Source of the DNA: Amblyornis subalaris
Lineage: Eukaryota > Chordata > Aves > Passeriformes > Ptilonorhynchidae
Assembly (NCBI GenBank): GCA_018881555.1
Contig: JACAXG010000092.1
Location: 2,399,981 to 2,463,980, forward strand
Direction: 5' to 3'
Length of the DNA stretch: 64,000 nt
Every line of letters starts with the position of its first letter. The stretch's first letter is position 1. The translations under genes and the position numbers were made by a program. The notes below the pieces were generated by a model. That model saw nothing but the letters and a program-made list of their open reading frames with translations, made no database searches and was not told the DNA's origin. Positions 36,530-48,502 of the stretch are shown here, piece by piece.

Positions 36530-39500
36530 ACACCCAGCTTAATGCATGAAAAAAAAAAAANAAANCAAAACCAAAAACCTCACACGTCAGCTACAAAGCT
36601 ACCTTCTCNTCACTAGGATTTTAACTAGTTTAGTTGCAAAGGGAGCAACACGTCTTTTCTCCTTACAGGGAAGACAAGGCTAAGAATGAATGCATCATAT
36701 CTTTCCTCCTCTNTGCTGGTTCTTTGTGGTAATTTCAGAATGACCTTGTCTGCCCCACGGAACACAGAGATGTTACTTGTCATACTCTGAGTATAATTCT
36801 GTTTCTCCCTGGATAATAGGTGTGAGTCTGCATGGTACTTACCTTCTTGGTGTCTGGTTATTCTTAGAATTGAAGATCTTTTAAATTCTTTAAAGAAGTA
36901 ACAGATTTCCTGTAACATTTTAATCCATATTTTATTTATTCCCTGTTTTATGGACTAGAATATGCCTTTTCTGCTTTGTTTTTTTTTCCCTATACAATTT
37001 TCCAAGTAAGTGGACTGGGAAAATAGAACTGCCCTACTAGTCACCATGCTGCCGACTCCNGCCATCTGTCTCCTAAGGAAATGCACTTTTCAACTGATGT
37101 GTGCAGTTTGGAGTGTTGCTTCTTCTGGAAGATGGGTTTGGAATTGAAAGGATAGACGACAGTTATNGCTGAGACTTATGGTTTTGACTATCACTAACGA
37201 GCTGTAATGAGAGTTACTGCTCTCATCATCTAGAAGCAGAACACTGCCTTCTTCCCAAACTGTCCATCACAGACTAGTCTGTTTCTCTCCTTATGAGAAG
37301 TGTGGTTCCAGACCCCCCTTGCCCATGTGCAATTGTAGACTTGCACAGGAGATTGTGTAGGAGGAGTGTTAGCTTCAGGAAAACACATCCAGTATTTTAC
37401 ATCTGAGCAAACAACTGGAGAGGAAGGAGATTTGTACCTGCACTGTGGTCTCCAGAAAGCATGACTGGAACATTTTATGGACAGACTTCTTCTTCTTGCT
37501 AATTAAAGCCTACAGTTGAGCAATCAAGCATCCTGTGCCTGGAGTGATGAACCTCCAGGACCCATAGAATAACACTTAAACCAGATCATAACACATCTAT
37601 GTCATCACTGTCTTTCTAATTCTTCTCAAAGTGTCTTATAACTGTCAGAGTCATACCTTGCATTAGTTTTGAACANGAGGAGGCCAGAGAACAGAGACTA
37701 TGAACACCTTTGTATTTTCCAGANGATAACTTCCCAACTAATGCATCTTGAAATTAAAATTCTCAATTTAAAGTCTTATTAAGTAGTTGTACTTGTCCAT
37801 GACTTGCAGCTGTTTTTTATAAGACAAACATTTGTAGGACAAAGAATTACTTATGTAGTATTTGCTAATTAAATATTCTCATAAATCACAGCAAGAAAAT
37901 TTTTACAGTACACAGGACAGGATAAATTGAAACTTGCAATGGAACATTGATCTACAGCCAAATGAAAATCTTTTAAATGTAAAGCCTTCACTTAATTTAG
38001 GCAGAATCAAAAATAACATCAATGGACCTGTTACAATTCTCCCAAGACCTTGTCCGGAAACATAATACAATTTTCATGCTGTCCAGTGATGGATCCAGTT
38101 AATGGAATAACCTTATAAACTTTAGTGTTCTTATTCATATTCAGGAGTAATATAAATATCATCTGTCCTTCCCTTGGGCTGTAGAACATTAGGCTAACCT
38201 ATTTCTTCAAGGCCCAGTGTGCTGTGGTTGTTCTATCTGTCTGATGCATTGATTATTTTAAAATAAATGGTGTTATTTTAGGCATAGAAGATTTCTTATA
38301 GGAGATATGCAATGTATTAGAGACTGAAAACTGCACTGAAACTCAAAAAAAAATCGAGTCTGTTCCAGAGGAGTATCAGACCCAGAGAAAAAAATATTAT
38401 TTATTTATTCTAGTAATTCTCCCTAGCAGACTTGTCACCTCCAGTGTTTCCTCATGTGGGGATGTCTGAATTCCAGTTCAAGTAATCGTACTCTTTATTT
38501 TCATTTAATGAGCCCGCTAGTTTTTCCATAAAGCTTCCTTGTACTGTAATCCTCCATGAGTCTAATTTCTAAAACCTATGAAGAGTGAACATAAAATATA
38601 AATCTGCACAACTTTTGATTTACTGGCTTCAGCTTTCACATGATTCACAATTTACATGTTTATCAACACTGTAAACTGTAATTTAGATTATCCTCTGGAT
38701 GGAGGTCTGAGGTATACTTGGCTTCATGAGAAGGCTGAAGGGTTCACCACTTGTGTCCTATAGTCCTTAGCTCCAGTCTGTGGGCAGAAGTGCTACTAAA
38801 CACCCGCAGCCTGTCAAGTAGAGGGGGTTCAGCTGTGAGTTCTCACTAAAGGCTGTAGTAAACTTCTGAAGAAATGAATCCCAGAAACATTTTTTTATTA
38901 AATATTCCTCCGTCACTACATTGTCCTTCCAGAAATGCCAAGGCAAGTATACCCAACTCAGGCTTAAGAGAGGTAAACAGATCTGTCATTCCTTACACAC
39001 AGCTGTCAGTCTGGCTTACGTGTACTCCTCCAGCTATGATGAAGCAGAAAGAGACAGGCATGGGAATTGGGCAGAATTATAAGCTTGAGTCAAGCCGAGA
39101 GAAAACTCTTAAGCCATCATACCTTGTTGAAGGTAAAAAGGAAGAAAACCAATTAAGTCAGAAAAGACATTAATTTCAACACAGAATTTTAAAATANGAG
39201 GGCTGAAATAAAGGAAGAAATGCAGGGAGCAATGAAATGTAGGATATGGGGAATGGAAAGCTCAAAGGGNGACAAGATACATAGCACACTTGTGTGGCGA
39301 ATAAGACGAAACAAGTTTCAGTCTTATACTGACGGTAAGTCTTCCTTGGAATGTTCTGCTTTATATGTGCATAAAGGAAAGTGCTGATGATGGAAGAAAA
39401 GCTCTCAGTGCTTTTTTTCCTTCACCCAGACTTCTCATACCACCTGGTGCATAGCTCAAATTTAGAGGATTCTAAACATCCTATGGAAACTGTTGCTACT

Positions 39501-41253
39501 GAAGGGAGAGAAAAGAGAGAAAAGAGATAAAAGAAGAAGGGAATGATGAGATGCTTGCTAATGAAGGGAAGATTTTTTTGGATACAAGGATGGCTATGCA
39601 GTCATTTCTTTTCCTAAGATCTGTGAAATTTATGGGGAGCCTCCAGCTCCTTTCAGATAAAATATTTATTTATGCGTAAGTAAACTTATCCATGTCTGAG
39701 GATCAATGTATATTAATTTAGAAAATTTTCCCATCTTCTTCAAAGAGGCTTTCTAGGAAGCATTTNAAGAAAATATTCACTTGCATATTGATTCACTGGG
39801 ATGATGCTTTGTTTCAGTTCATGTATAAAACCAGCAGATTTGAAGCAGGACTCCTCTATGTTTCTTCTTGAACCAGTTGGTTTGCAGCAGCCAAACACTC
39901 AGACAGCACTGCAGTAATGGGTGTATTACTAGATATGTAATGGTTACAGCCTTTCAGGACCATCAGGTTTTAATAGTTGCTGGTGCATGTAGTGTGTAAG
40001 ATAAGGTATATGGCTATGGTTCTATGCATGTCTCAAATATATGCCTGCTGCCTTCATGCACAGTAAAATAGACAAGAGAAAGGGAAGGTAATGACCTGGC
40101 AAGCTGTCTTTTGGGTGGCTAACAGAGAGGGCACAATCTACAAGCACAGGTTTAGAATTAGATGCCAGAACAGTCTGTGCCTCCATCCTCAGCTGAGTAT
40201 TGACAGTCATCCTCATCCTGAAAGTGCTTGGTTTTGCATTCCCAGACCTGCAAAACATCTGTAGTTGTGCTTAAGCATCAAAATGAAGTCACTAAGATCA
40301 CTGACAGGCTTGAAAGATTAGACTGCTTATGAGATTTACTGGATTGAAAACCAGAGTTCATTGCTTTGCAGGATTTAACTATTCTTTGTTTTTCAGATGT
40401 GCCATATAAAATCAACTTGCTGTTGATGTCAGCAAAAATAATTCTTCTGGCACTGGCCAATTACACATTAACTAGCCTGCTCCTGCTCTAATGGTAAAGC
40501 TGAGATAGTTTGGCTTATTCACAGTCAGGACTGAATTTGTCTCTCCATACCCCTCTAAAGAAAATTAAAGAGCTATGAGAATTAATAAGCCAATGCCTGC
40601 CATAGCTTTGAAGATGAAAAATACTATCTGAGTGCTTCTGTGGTCACTGTAACAGTCCTTACCTTTGCAAATGACTACGTGTAATCACAATGTTGGGACC
40701 ACGAACAGCACAACGTTAACTGGTTTGCATGGGCAGAGAAAATGCAAGGCTGCATGATCACAAGGGTTACTGAAATGGTCTTTGCCATCTCTTCTCAATT
40801 CAGTATCAGCAGCAAAGTGTATGAAGCACAGGCATAGTTCTTTCCCTCTGCATTCCTAATAAAATTAATAGATGACTGAGATGGGAAGAGAAGGCTAGTA
40901 CTCAGTGTGCTCTGGCGTTTTCTTATATGGAGCACTTTGGGAGTAAGCCTTGGGGCCCNGAGAAAATGACCACAGTCTAGAAAGATTAATTATCCTGTTG
41001 CAAATTATCCTCCTTATTTTAACTTTTCCAGAGACAAACTGTATTTACCATGAGACATCAACAGAGCTAGCATCTCAGGGACTGTGGACTGATTTATGAG
41101 GTTTTGTTCTGATATCCTGGCTCTGTTAGTTTTCTCTTTGTGCGACTTCAGCTGTGAAACCCAAACACTGCAGAGAAATATTTATAGAAAAAAAACTGAG
41201 GAAAAACGTGAGAGATCTTTGCAGCAGGATTGTGGGGAATTGACCTTCACACC
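36530..41253. other. gene-free stretch
   Basis: Begins with an A-rich tract containing Ns (about 36549-36580), then unique sequence. The larger frames (36625-36918 -, 38874-39173 +) have no recognised domain. A repeat-free, TAAT-rich part at about 37.86-38.12 kb resembles conserved non-coding DNA in texture only. Confidence 0.45.
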
Positions 41254-41770
41254 TGTCATGGTTTAATCCCAGCCAGCAAACGAGCCCCATACAATTGCTC
41301 AATCTCTCCTCTACCATTGGGACTGGGGAGAGAATTGGAAGGGTAAAAGGTGGAAAATTCGTGGGTTGAGACAGAGACAATTTAATAGGGACAGCAAAAG
41401 CTGTGCATGCAAGCAAAGCAAAAAAAGGAATTAATTCACTGCTTCCCATGGGCAGGCAGGTGTTCTGCCATCTCCAGGAGAGCAGGGACTCACTACACAT
41501 AATGGTGACTTTGGAAGACAAACACCATCACTCCAAATGTCCCTTCCCCCTCCTCCTTCTTCCTCCCACTTTACATACTGATCGTGGTGTCGTCTGACAT
41601 GGAATATCCCTTTGGTCTGTTTGGGTCACCTGATGCAGCTGTGTAAGCCCACTCAGCAATAACAAAAACATCTCTGTGTTATCAACCCTGTGTTCAGCAC
41701 AAGTCCAAAACACAGCCCCATACTTGTCACTGTGAAGAAAATTAACTCCACTTCAGCCAAAACCGGCATA
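41254..41770 (-). mobile_element. solo LTR, ERVL-like endogenous retrovirus (antisense)
   Basis: A 517-bp LTR of the same family as 35964-36524, inverted. On the plus strand it runs from TGTCATGGTTTAATCCC to GCCAAAACCGGCATA. Flanks ACACC (41249-41253) and TCACC (41771-41775) agree in four of five bases, consistent with a decayed 5-bp target duplication. The poly(A) signal ATTAAA is intact on the minus strand (plus-strand TTTAAT, 41391-41396). The TATA position reads TATGTAAAG on the minus strand, a degraded box. A 131-codon minus-strand frame (41126-41521) crosses the LTR boundary and is a by-product of the LTR sequence. Confidence 0.88.
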
Positions 41771-43125
41771 TCACCTCTTGCTGAAACTTTAAAAATGTAT
41801 CCATGGTACAGTATCAAGCAAAATTGTGCAAAGTGAGAGGGCACAGTCTTGACATTCTCTTGTTGCCAATTTACAGCAGTAGTAGTGAGCAAAAGAAAAA
41901 AGCACATGTTGAATGCAAAGGAGTTCTAGGACACAATTTAAATGGATACTGTCATATTCTGAGCAGGGATGGAATTTGCATAAGTATTTCATTTCCCATC
42001 CGTTGTGCATTCTAGGTATCTGAGACTAAGCAGTGAGTGNAAAGAGATTTCAGTTTCTTTTAAATAATAATTTAAAAACATTTCAAGTGTAAAAAGCGTG
42101 GTGTTTTTGTCTTCTTATAATACAATGCAGCTATACATACAGACAAGCTCTGCATGGCTGTTTGTAGTTATAGGCTAAGCTGGACATTGCCTGGGATGAT
42201 AAAAATGTAGGACACTGATTCTTTGCTGTGGCAGCACTGTCCAAAGCCATTATTGCCATCCCCACTGTGAAGGAGAAGAAAAGGGATGGGGCAGTCAGAT
42301 GGTCCTTTCGGCTAGGACTCTCCTCTGCAGCTTCATGGGTCCAAAACTGACTCCATAATATTCTTTCTGTGCTGAGTAGCTTCCTCTTTAATGTGACTGT
42401 ACTGCCTGTTGTTTGAGTTTCTTTGTAGTTCATGATGTAAAAATCAATTTTACTTAGACTGGTGAAAATTCTTGAACCAGGTCTGAAAGCACCTATATTT
42501 TTTCTCTTGCCCTAGTTACAAAAGAAGAATGTAAAGCCAAGACTAGTTAATGTCCTTGGGTTTATATACAAATAGTTTATGCTAGTCCTATATTACACTT
42601 TAATCTCANCAGGATTAAAGTTTAGAAAAATCTGTTATTACAGTGTATCTAGCTTTGGCACATAATTGTTAGGTAAATGTTACCTTCCTTTCTACATTGA
42701 CTCTGTGTTTCTTGCGCTTTTTAGACTGGCAAGGTCTTGACTGTCAAAAATCAGATGCAGTAAATGATGCATTATTAGAAAAGAATGTTCTAGAAAATCA
42801 TACTTTCTCAGTCTTCTAGGTTTTAAAATAAATTATGGATCTGTTTTATGAATTTATTAACTGCAGAATAAACAACCACACACGCTGTTCCAGTAGAACA
42901 AGTAGTCCCTTTTACAATTAATTTTACAGCACATTCATAATTTTTTTTTCTGGGTTTAATCAGTGTTATTTTCAAGGCTATGAACTATAAAATCCATGAA
43001 AGAATGTTCCTAAGTAATCCGCTGTTCTAATGTTTTATATTTTCTCATATTGTATGTACTGTTTCTTTTTGATGGGTTTAGACAAAGATTAAAACAAATT
43101 TATCCAAAATTATACCTAAGACTTA
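41771..43125. other. gene-free stretch between two LTRs
   Basis: Unique sequence with no retroviral gag, pol or env similarity visible. This argues against a single provirus spanning the two flanking LTRs. Confidence 0.55.
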
Positions 43126-43470
43126 TCATAAAATCATGGAGCAGCCTAGTTTGGAAAGGACCTTGAAAGGTCATGAAGTCCAACTTTTGACTGGAAAGAG
43201 GGCCTAGATGAGATTATCTAGTATTCTTTCCCTTCANACCTTGAAAAACTCTGGTGATGTGTCTACCATGTCCCTGGAGAAGTTATTCCAGTGAATGATT
43301 GCTCTCACTGTAAAAAAATGTTATGTCAAGATGAAACCTTTCNTGCTGCCACTTTTAGCTGTTGCCCCTTGTCTTCTTCCTATGGCCCCATGTAAAGCAA
43401 GGGACTCTGTCCTCTATGTAGCTATCTCTTATCTACTGGAATATTGTGAGGAGGTTCTCTTGAGCTGTCT
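43126..43470 (-). mobile_element. CR1 LINE, 3' fragment
   Basis: Antisense CR1 3' fragment of about 345 bp. The element's 3' terminus is at the left, with TCATAAAATCATGGA (reverse-complemented octamers). It continues through the 'tttggaaaggaccttgaaag' and 'gaagtccaac' blocks and then the antisense of the ORF2 C-terminus ('gttgccccttgtcttcttcc' at about 43361-43380). It is 5'-truncated at about 43470 and many substitutions indicate considerable age. Confidence 0.85.
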
Positions 43471-43912
43471 AATATTCAGTATTCACCCGAGGGAAGAAAG
43501 GAAGGTCTTCGTAATAACACACTCTGTTTGAATGATAGTGAGTAAGAAAACAGAGTGGAAAAATACAGTTCTGTAGTAATACAAATTCAAGGATTTCAGT
43601 CACCGTGTCTAGAGTTTGACTTTGATTGTCTTTAAGCAGAAAAACAGGTNCTTGGCTTGTACCATACATACTGTGTATCATGAAAATGTTCCTGTAGCAG
43701 AGTCTGGGTGTAATGTCAGGTATGCTGTTGNTAGAGGCACTGCTCAGCTGCATAAGCACTGATTCTTGTGCCTGGGAAGGACTTGTCACGGTGTGAAATG
43801 ATTGTGGAAGTATAATCTGGAGAAAATGTCATTGTCTCCTTCGGCCCACATGAATAAATTTGCCCTGGCATGACTCCTAAAACAATTTATAAAAGAATAG
43901 TTAGTGATGTCT

Positions 43913-44496
43913 TGTCACGGTCTAACCCCAGCCAGCAAACAAGCCCCACGCAGCTGCTCGCTCGCTTGCTCCTCCACCAGCAGCATCTGGGAGAGAATTG
44001 GAAAGGTAAAAGTGAGAAAACTCGCGGATTGAGATAAAGACAGTTCGATAGGAAAAGCAAAAACTACACTAAAAACCAAAGCCAAGCAAGGAATTAATTC
44101 ACTGCTTCCCATGGGCAGGAAGGTGTTCNGCCACCTCGAGGAAAGTTGGGCTCCATCACACACACAGGTTACTTGGGAAGATAAACACCATCACTCCAAA
44201 CACCTCCCCCCCCTTCCTTGTACTTCGCCCCACTTTATATACTGAGTATGATATCATATGGTCTGGAATATCCCTTTGGTCAGTTGGGATCAGCTGTCCA
44301 GGCTGTGTCTCATCCCAGCCCCCTTTCCAGCATGGCAGTACGAGAAGCAGAAAAGACTCCGATGCTGTGCAAGCACTTCTCAGCAGTAACTAAAACATCC
44401 CTGTGTTACCAACACTGTTTTCAGCAAAATCCAAAACTCAGCCACGTACTAGGCACTGCCAAGAAAATCAACTCTACCCCAGCCAAAATNAGTACA
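43913..44496 (-). mobile_element. solo LTR, ERVL-like endogenous retrovirus (antisense)
   Basis: A 584-bp LTR of the same family and orientation as 41254-41770. On the plus strand it runs from TGTCACGGTCTAACCCCAGC to GCCAAAATNAGTACA. It shares with the 41.3-kb copy a 30-bp identical block around 'actgcttcccatgggcagg' (about 44090-44119). The TATA box is intact on the minus strand (TATATAAAG, 44233-44241), but the poly(A) site has mutated (CCTATCGAAC where the others have CCTATTAAA). I could not identify a clear target-site duplication: the flanks read TGTCT and CATGT. Confidence 0.88.
44233..44241 (-). promoter_or_regulatory. LTR TATA box (TATATAAAG)
   Basis: Canonical TATA box in the U3 of the antisense ERVL-like LTR, the only one of the three family copies here that keeps it. 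Confidence 0.5.
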
Positions 44497-47204
44497 CATG
44501 TGAATAAAGTATTCTTTTGGAGCAAGTGTTTACTGGCGGTAGCAAGATCCGTAAAAATGTGCACTACATCGTATACAAAATATTGAAACTTAATTGCTTT
44601 TCAGTCTCACCTAATGTTTTAAATTCTCTAGTTACATGGTTAATTATACTTTCCAATACATAGATGAATGGAAATGGGGATGTAATAAACATTGCAGCAT
44701 TGAAAATAAGCACAAAAACATTACTCCAGCTCTCAAACTATACAGCTCTTTTTATCCATTTGCCAGTTTGTGAAAGGTTAGCTCAGTTATCTTATTATAC
44801 AGGTTNAGAGTCTGAATATACCATCTTAAGTTACCCGCAATGAAAGTACATCATGTATGATTTTTACACTTTTCCTCATTATTTTGTGAATTAAGTTCAT
44901 CATCGTGGTAGTAGGGGAGAAAGATTTGGTGTTTCGTTTGTTNGTTTAATTATTATTTATATTATTAAGGGTTATCCCCACCCTAGCGAGCAAGAAGACC
45001 CCAGAGGTCTGTATACATTTTGCAATTCTTACAAGAAATGAAAGTGCTACACANTGATTTACAAATCACTAATCATAAGCAATAGCTATGTTATGTGTTG
45101 TCTTACGTGAAGGTAAATCTATTTCTAAGCATGAATAAACCTTGCATCCAGAATCNAAATCTGTGGTCAAATGTGCATCATCTCAAGTTAAGAGGTATGT
45201 AGATGAGTCATCTCATCTTTTGAACAGATAAGCAAATCAAAGATGCAAAANCCAGCAAAGTCTGACAAGGTATTTGTTTGAACACAGTTCGTATGCTATA
45301 GGGACATATTGATAAAGGATTTGAGCGAAAGATATTCTATCTAGGAGACTTANATAAATATGACCAGTGAAAGCTGGAAAAATAACTGGTTTTTTGATTC
45401 TTATTTTTTTCTCGAGACTGGAAAAATATGATGAAACCTAAGTAGTATAAAGAATTCAAAATTTTTCATTAACTGAAATGTCAAGCACCTATATGTGAAA
45501 TAAAATGTTTGTGTGTTTTGTTTTGTTTTGTTTTACTCAAAGCCAAATATTTTTATAGATTTCATCTGTTATTTTTAAAACAGATTTTTTTTTAATTAAA
45601 AAANCCTAAACAATTTGTAATGCAGATCTGTGTCACCTCTTAGAAATACAGCAGAGCTACTCTTAACTTTGAACTGATCAAATTAGTTGGCAAGCTATCT
45701 CCAATTTAATTTCCTTTCCCTGTTTTATGATGTCCAGATGGTTACAGAACATGTCCTGAATACTGTCAGTATTTGGACTTGTCATGGAACTGCATGGAGA
45801 TCAGTGGCTGCTTCACTGTACATGCTTGAGACTCTGCAGTCAGGGTGATAAAATTATTATATAGGAGAATGCACTAAAAATGTTATTTAAATGCAATCTT
45901 TTTCCAACAGCTCAACACAATGCTTCTATATCAGTATACTCTGGTATCTCTCCTCAGGCAGATTTTGACAATCCTGGGCAAATTGCTGAGTGGTTGGGTC
46001 ACAGGGCAGAATTGGTCTGGAAATCCCTATCAGGTCATGCAATATTGTATTAATGCAGAATTTATAATTCCAGAACTAGTTATTTCATATCAAATACTTC
46101 AGGTATGAAGGAGAGAGCCTCTGTGTGCTCTATGTAGGCACAGTCTATGTCACTTCACTATCTGTTTCAGGNGATTAGTGTGATATTATTTCAACTACAT
46201 TTGATTTCATTAAATCTCATTGTAACCAAAATAAATTAAGAGACACAATATTTTGTGTTTCTCTTTCTGGGCAGTGTTAGATCTGCTTCTTGGGTTTGTG
46301 TCCCCTGTGCCTATAANCACAGNGCTGTCTGAAAACTATAGTAGTATTTTTTCCCTTCAAATTATTANCCCCTTGTTGTTCTTCCTCAAGAAATATTTCT
46401 GGTCACACTACTTTATGAGCATACCATTTTCTTGAATTAAAAAATGCCCCAAAAGTGTTTAGCCAGCCACATAGCCACAGCCGGGGACAGTCTTCACTCT
46501 CAGGATATGGGGACTAAGACATTTAAGTGCTTCCATTTTCCCAAACTGCTAACTTNATTTTACTGGAATTTGAATGATGGTTGATGAACAGTTCTATTAT
46601 GCTGTCTTTTCTCTAGGTCTTCACCNATTTTATTAGAGCCTACAGACTTCTCACCATGAAACATAAGACAAGAGTGGGGATCAAAACAGCAATTTTCTTT
46701 TTCTTTTCTTTTTTTTTAAATACAGAAACAGTTGCTTGTCATTGACGGACAGAGTTTTTCAAAAATTATATTCCTTTGCAATACTCCAAATGAAAGTGAT
46801 TTTCATTTTCAAAAACATTAAATACCAGTTATTCCCAGGAAGGTTCAGTGTTCCAGAGAGCTTCTAAATGTACCATGACTAAGTGAAAACTGAACACGCA
46901 GCAATCATATGACTCACTGTAATAGTGCATATCATCATCTTATAACCTTGGACAGTCAGGCAAGCAAACAAGGAATGAAATCTGGTAAGAGTCCTCTCAA
47001 CATATTTTTTCATCTCAAACTTGTTGTATAACACCACAGGTAGTCATTTTTGTTTGGGTAATGAAACATAACTTCCTGTGAAATAATCTCATTAGTGCAT
47101 CACTTTTTATTTTCAAGAGCTACTTCTGTTCCTTCTTGATGTCAGTCCTTAATCTAGATAGAAAGTGATGAGAAATTTTTACCTTTATAACTTTTAATTG
47201 CNCA
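44497..47204. other. gene-free AT-rich stretch
   Basis: Unique DNA with a TTTTG pentanucleotide repeat at 45515-45534. No open frame is recognised. Confidence 0.5.
45515..45534. repeat. (TTTTG)n microsatellite
   Basis: Four G-TTTT units in a row. Confidence 0.9.
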
Positions 47205-47440
47205 TTTCTCTGGACAGTCTGTCCCAATGCCTGAACACCCTTTTGGTGAAGAAATGTTTTCTAATACCAAATCTAAACCTCCCCTTATGCAGCTTGAAGC
47301 TATTTCTTCTGTTCTTGTCACTCATTACCAGGGAGAAGAGGCCGATCCCTACCTTGCTACACCCTCCTTTCGGCAGTTGGAGAGAGCAATAAGGTCTCCC
47401 CTGAGCCTCTTTTCCTCCAGACTAAACAACCCCAGCTTCC

Positions 47441-47752
47441 TCAGCTGCTTCTCATAGACTTGTGCTCCACACCCTTCGCCAGCTCCATTGCCCTTCTCCG
47501 GACACGCTCCTGTTCTTCCATGTCTGTCTTGTAGTGAGGGNGCCAAAACTGTACACAGGATTTGAGGAGCGACCTCACCAGTGCCAAGTACAGGGGGACA
47601 ATCACTGCCCTGGTTCTGGTGGCCATGCTATTGCTGATACAGGCCAGGATGCCATTGGCCATCTTGGCCACCTGGACACACGCCTGGCTCATGTTCAGCC
47701 AGCTGTCAACCAACACCCCACATCCTTTCCTGTTGGGCGGTTTTCCAGCCAC
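47441..47752 (-). pseudogene. CR1 ORF2 remnant, C-terminal domain
   Basis: 103-codon minus-strand frame with [37 protein letters not shown], and then [18 protein letters not shown], all characteristic of the CR1 C-terminal region. The same region is represented in the + strand CR1 copies at 399-644 and 29984-30232. Confidence 0.88.
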
Positions 47753-47960
47753 TCTGTCCCCAGCCTGTAGTGCTGCATGGGGTTGTTGTGATCCAGCACT
47801 TAGTCTTGAACCTCATACTACTGACCTTGGCCCACTGATCCAGCCTGTCCAGATCCCTCTGCAGAACCTTCCTACCCTCCAGCAGATCAACACTGCTGCC
47901 CAACTTGGTGTCACCTGTAAATGACAGGATTCACTCCATCCCCTCATCTAGGTCATCAGT
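47706..47960 (-). pseudogene. CR1 ORF2 remnant around the mutated FADD box
   Basis: Covers the second catalytic motif of the RT and the thumb. CR1-type enzymes carry F-A-D-D here; this copy reads F-T-G-D (about 47910-47921). One of the two catalytic aspartates is therefore replaced by glycine, on top of an in-frame stop just before it. The following segment (47903-47706) keeps [20 protein letters not shown], the usual sequence after the FADD box. Confidence 0.85.
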
Positions 47961-48062
47961 GAAGATGTTAAACAGGACTAACTCCAAAACTGAGCCCTCA
48001 GGAACTCCACTTGTGACTGGCCACCAGCTGGATGTAACCCCATTCACCACCACTCCTCAGGG

Positions 48063-48356
48063 TCAGCCATCCAGCCAAATTTCTACCCAGCCAACAGTGA
48101 ACCTGTCAAAGTCCCGAGCTGCCAGTTTCTGCAGGAGAATGCTATGGGAGACAGTGTCAAAGAATTTACTAAAGTCCAGACAGAAAACATCCAGAGCCTT
48201 TCCCTCATCCACTAAGTGTGCCGCCTTGCCATAGAAGGAGATCAGGTTGGTCAAGCAGGACCTGCCTTCCCTAAACCCATGCTGAGTGGGCCTGAACACC
48301 CAGTTGTCCTGCTCGTTCTGGCTCTTGTAGATCCTGTCACATATGGTAACCTCCAA
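48063..48356 (-). pseudogene. CR1 ORF2 remnant, RT palm with motif A
   Basis: Part of the reverse transcriptase that copies CR1 RNA into DNA at a nicked chromosomal target. The 97-codon frame shows QHGFREGRSCLTNLISFY and then CLDFSKFFDTVSH, which is RT motif A with its catalytic Asp. The usual alanine of 'SKAFDTV' is Phe here. The frame ends at a stop shortly after WVEIWLDG, where an intact element would read on. Confidence 0.9.
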
Positions 48357-48502
48357 TCAGCTGGTACTTCCCCAGTTGCCAGGACTGCTGATAAATGCTG
48401 GAAAGCAGCTGGGCAAGCTCTTCTTCCAGCTCCCTCAGCACTCTTGGATGGATCCCATCTATTCCCATGGACTTGTGCATGTCTAAGCATGTTGCTGACC
48501 AT
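48251..48502 (-). pseudogene. CR1 ORF2 remnant, N-terminal side of RT
   Basis: Minus-strand frame with VLATGEVPADWRLPYVT (about residues 40-56), a string typical of the CR1 region just before the first conserved RT blocks. Further on the frame diverges because of a frameshift; the sequence that should follow resumes in the frame ending at 48063. Confidence 0.8.

Noticed and set aside
36625..36918. 97-codon minus-strand frame next to the sense LTR as a retroviral remnant
   Set aside because: The LTR is closed by its own target duplication at 36525-36529, so this lies outside the element. The protein has no recognised motif.
41126..41521. 131-codon minus-strand frame, with a similar frame in the 43.9-kb LTR
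   Set aside because: The similarity between the two frames (LPMGSSELIP...) only reflects shared LTR sequence. LTRs of this type are not known to encode a protein, and the frame runs past the LTR end into unique DNA.
41254..44496. A provirus bounded by the two same-orientation LTRs
   Set aside because: The interior shows no retroviral gene similarity and includes a CR1 3' fragment and unique DNA. The 41.3-kb copy has its own nearly matching 5-bp flanks, and the outer flanks (ACACC, CATGT) do not match.
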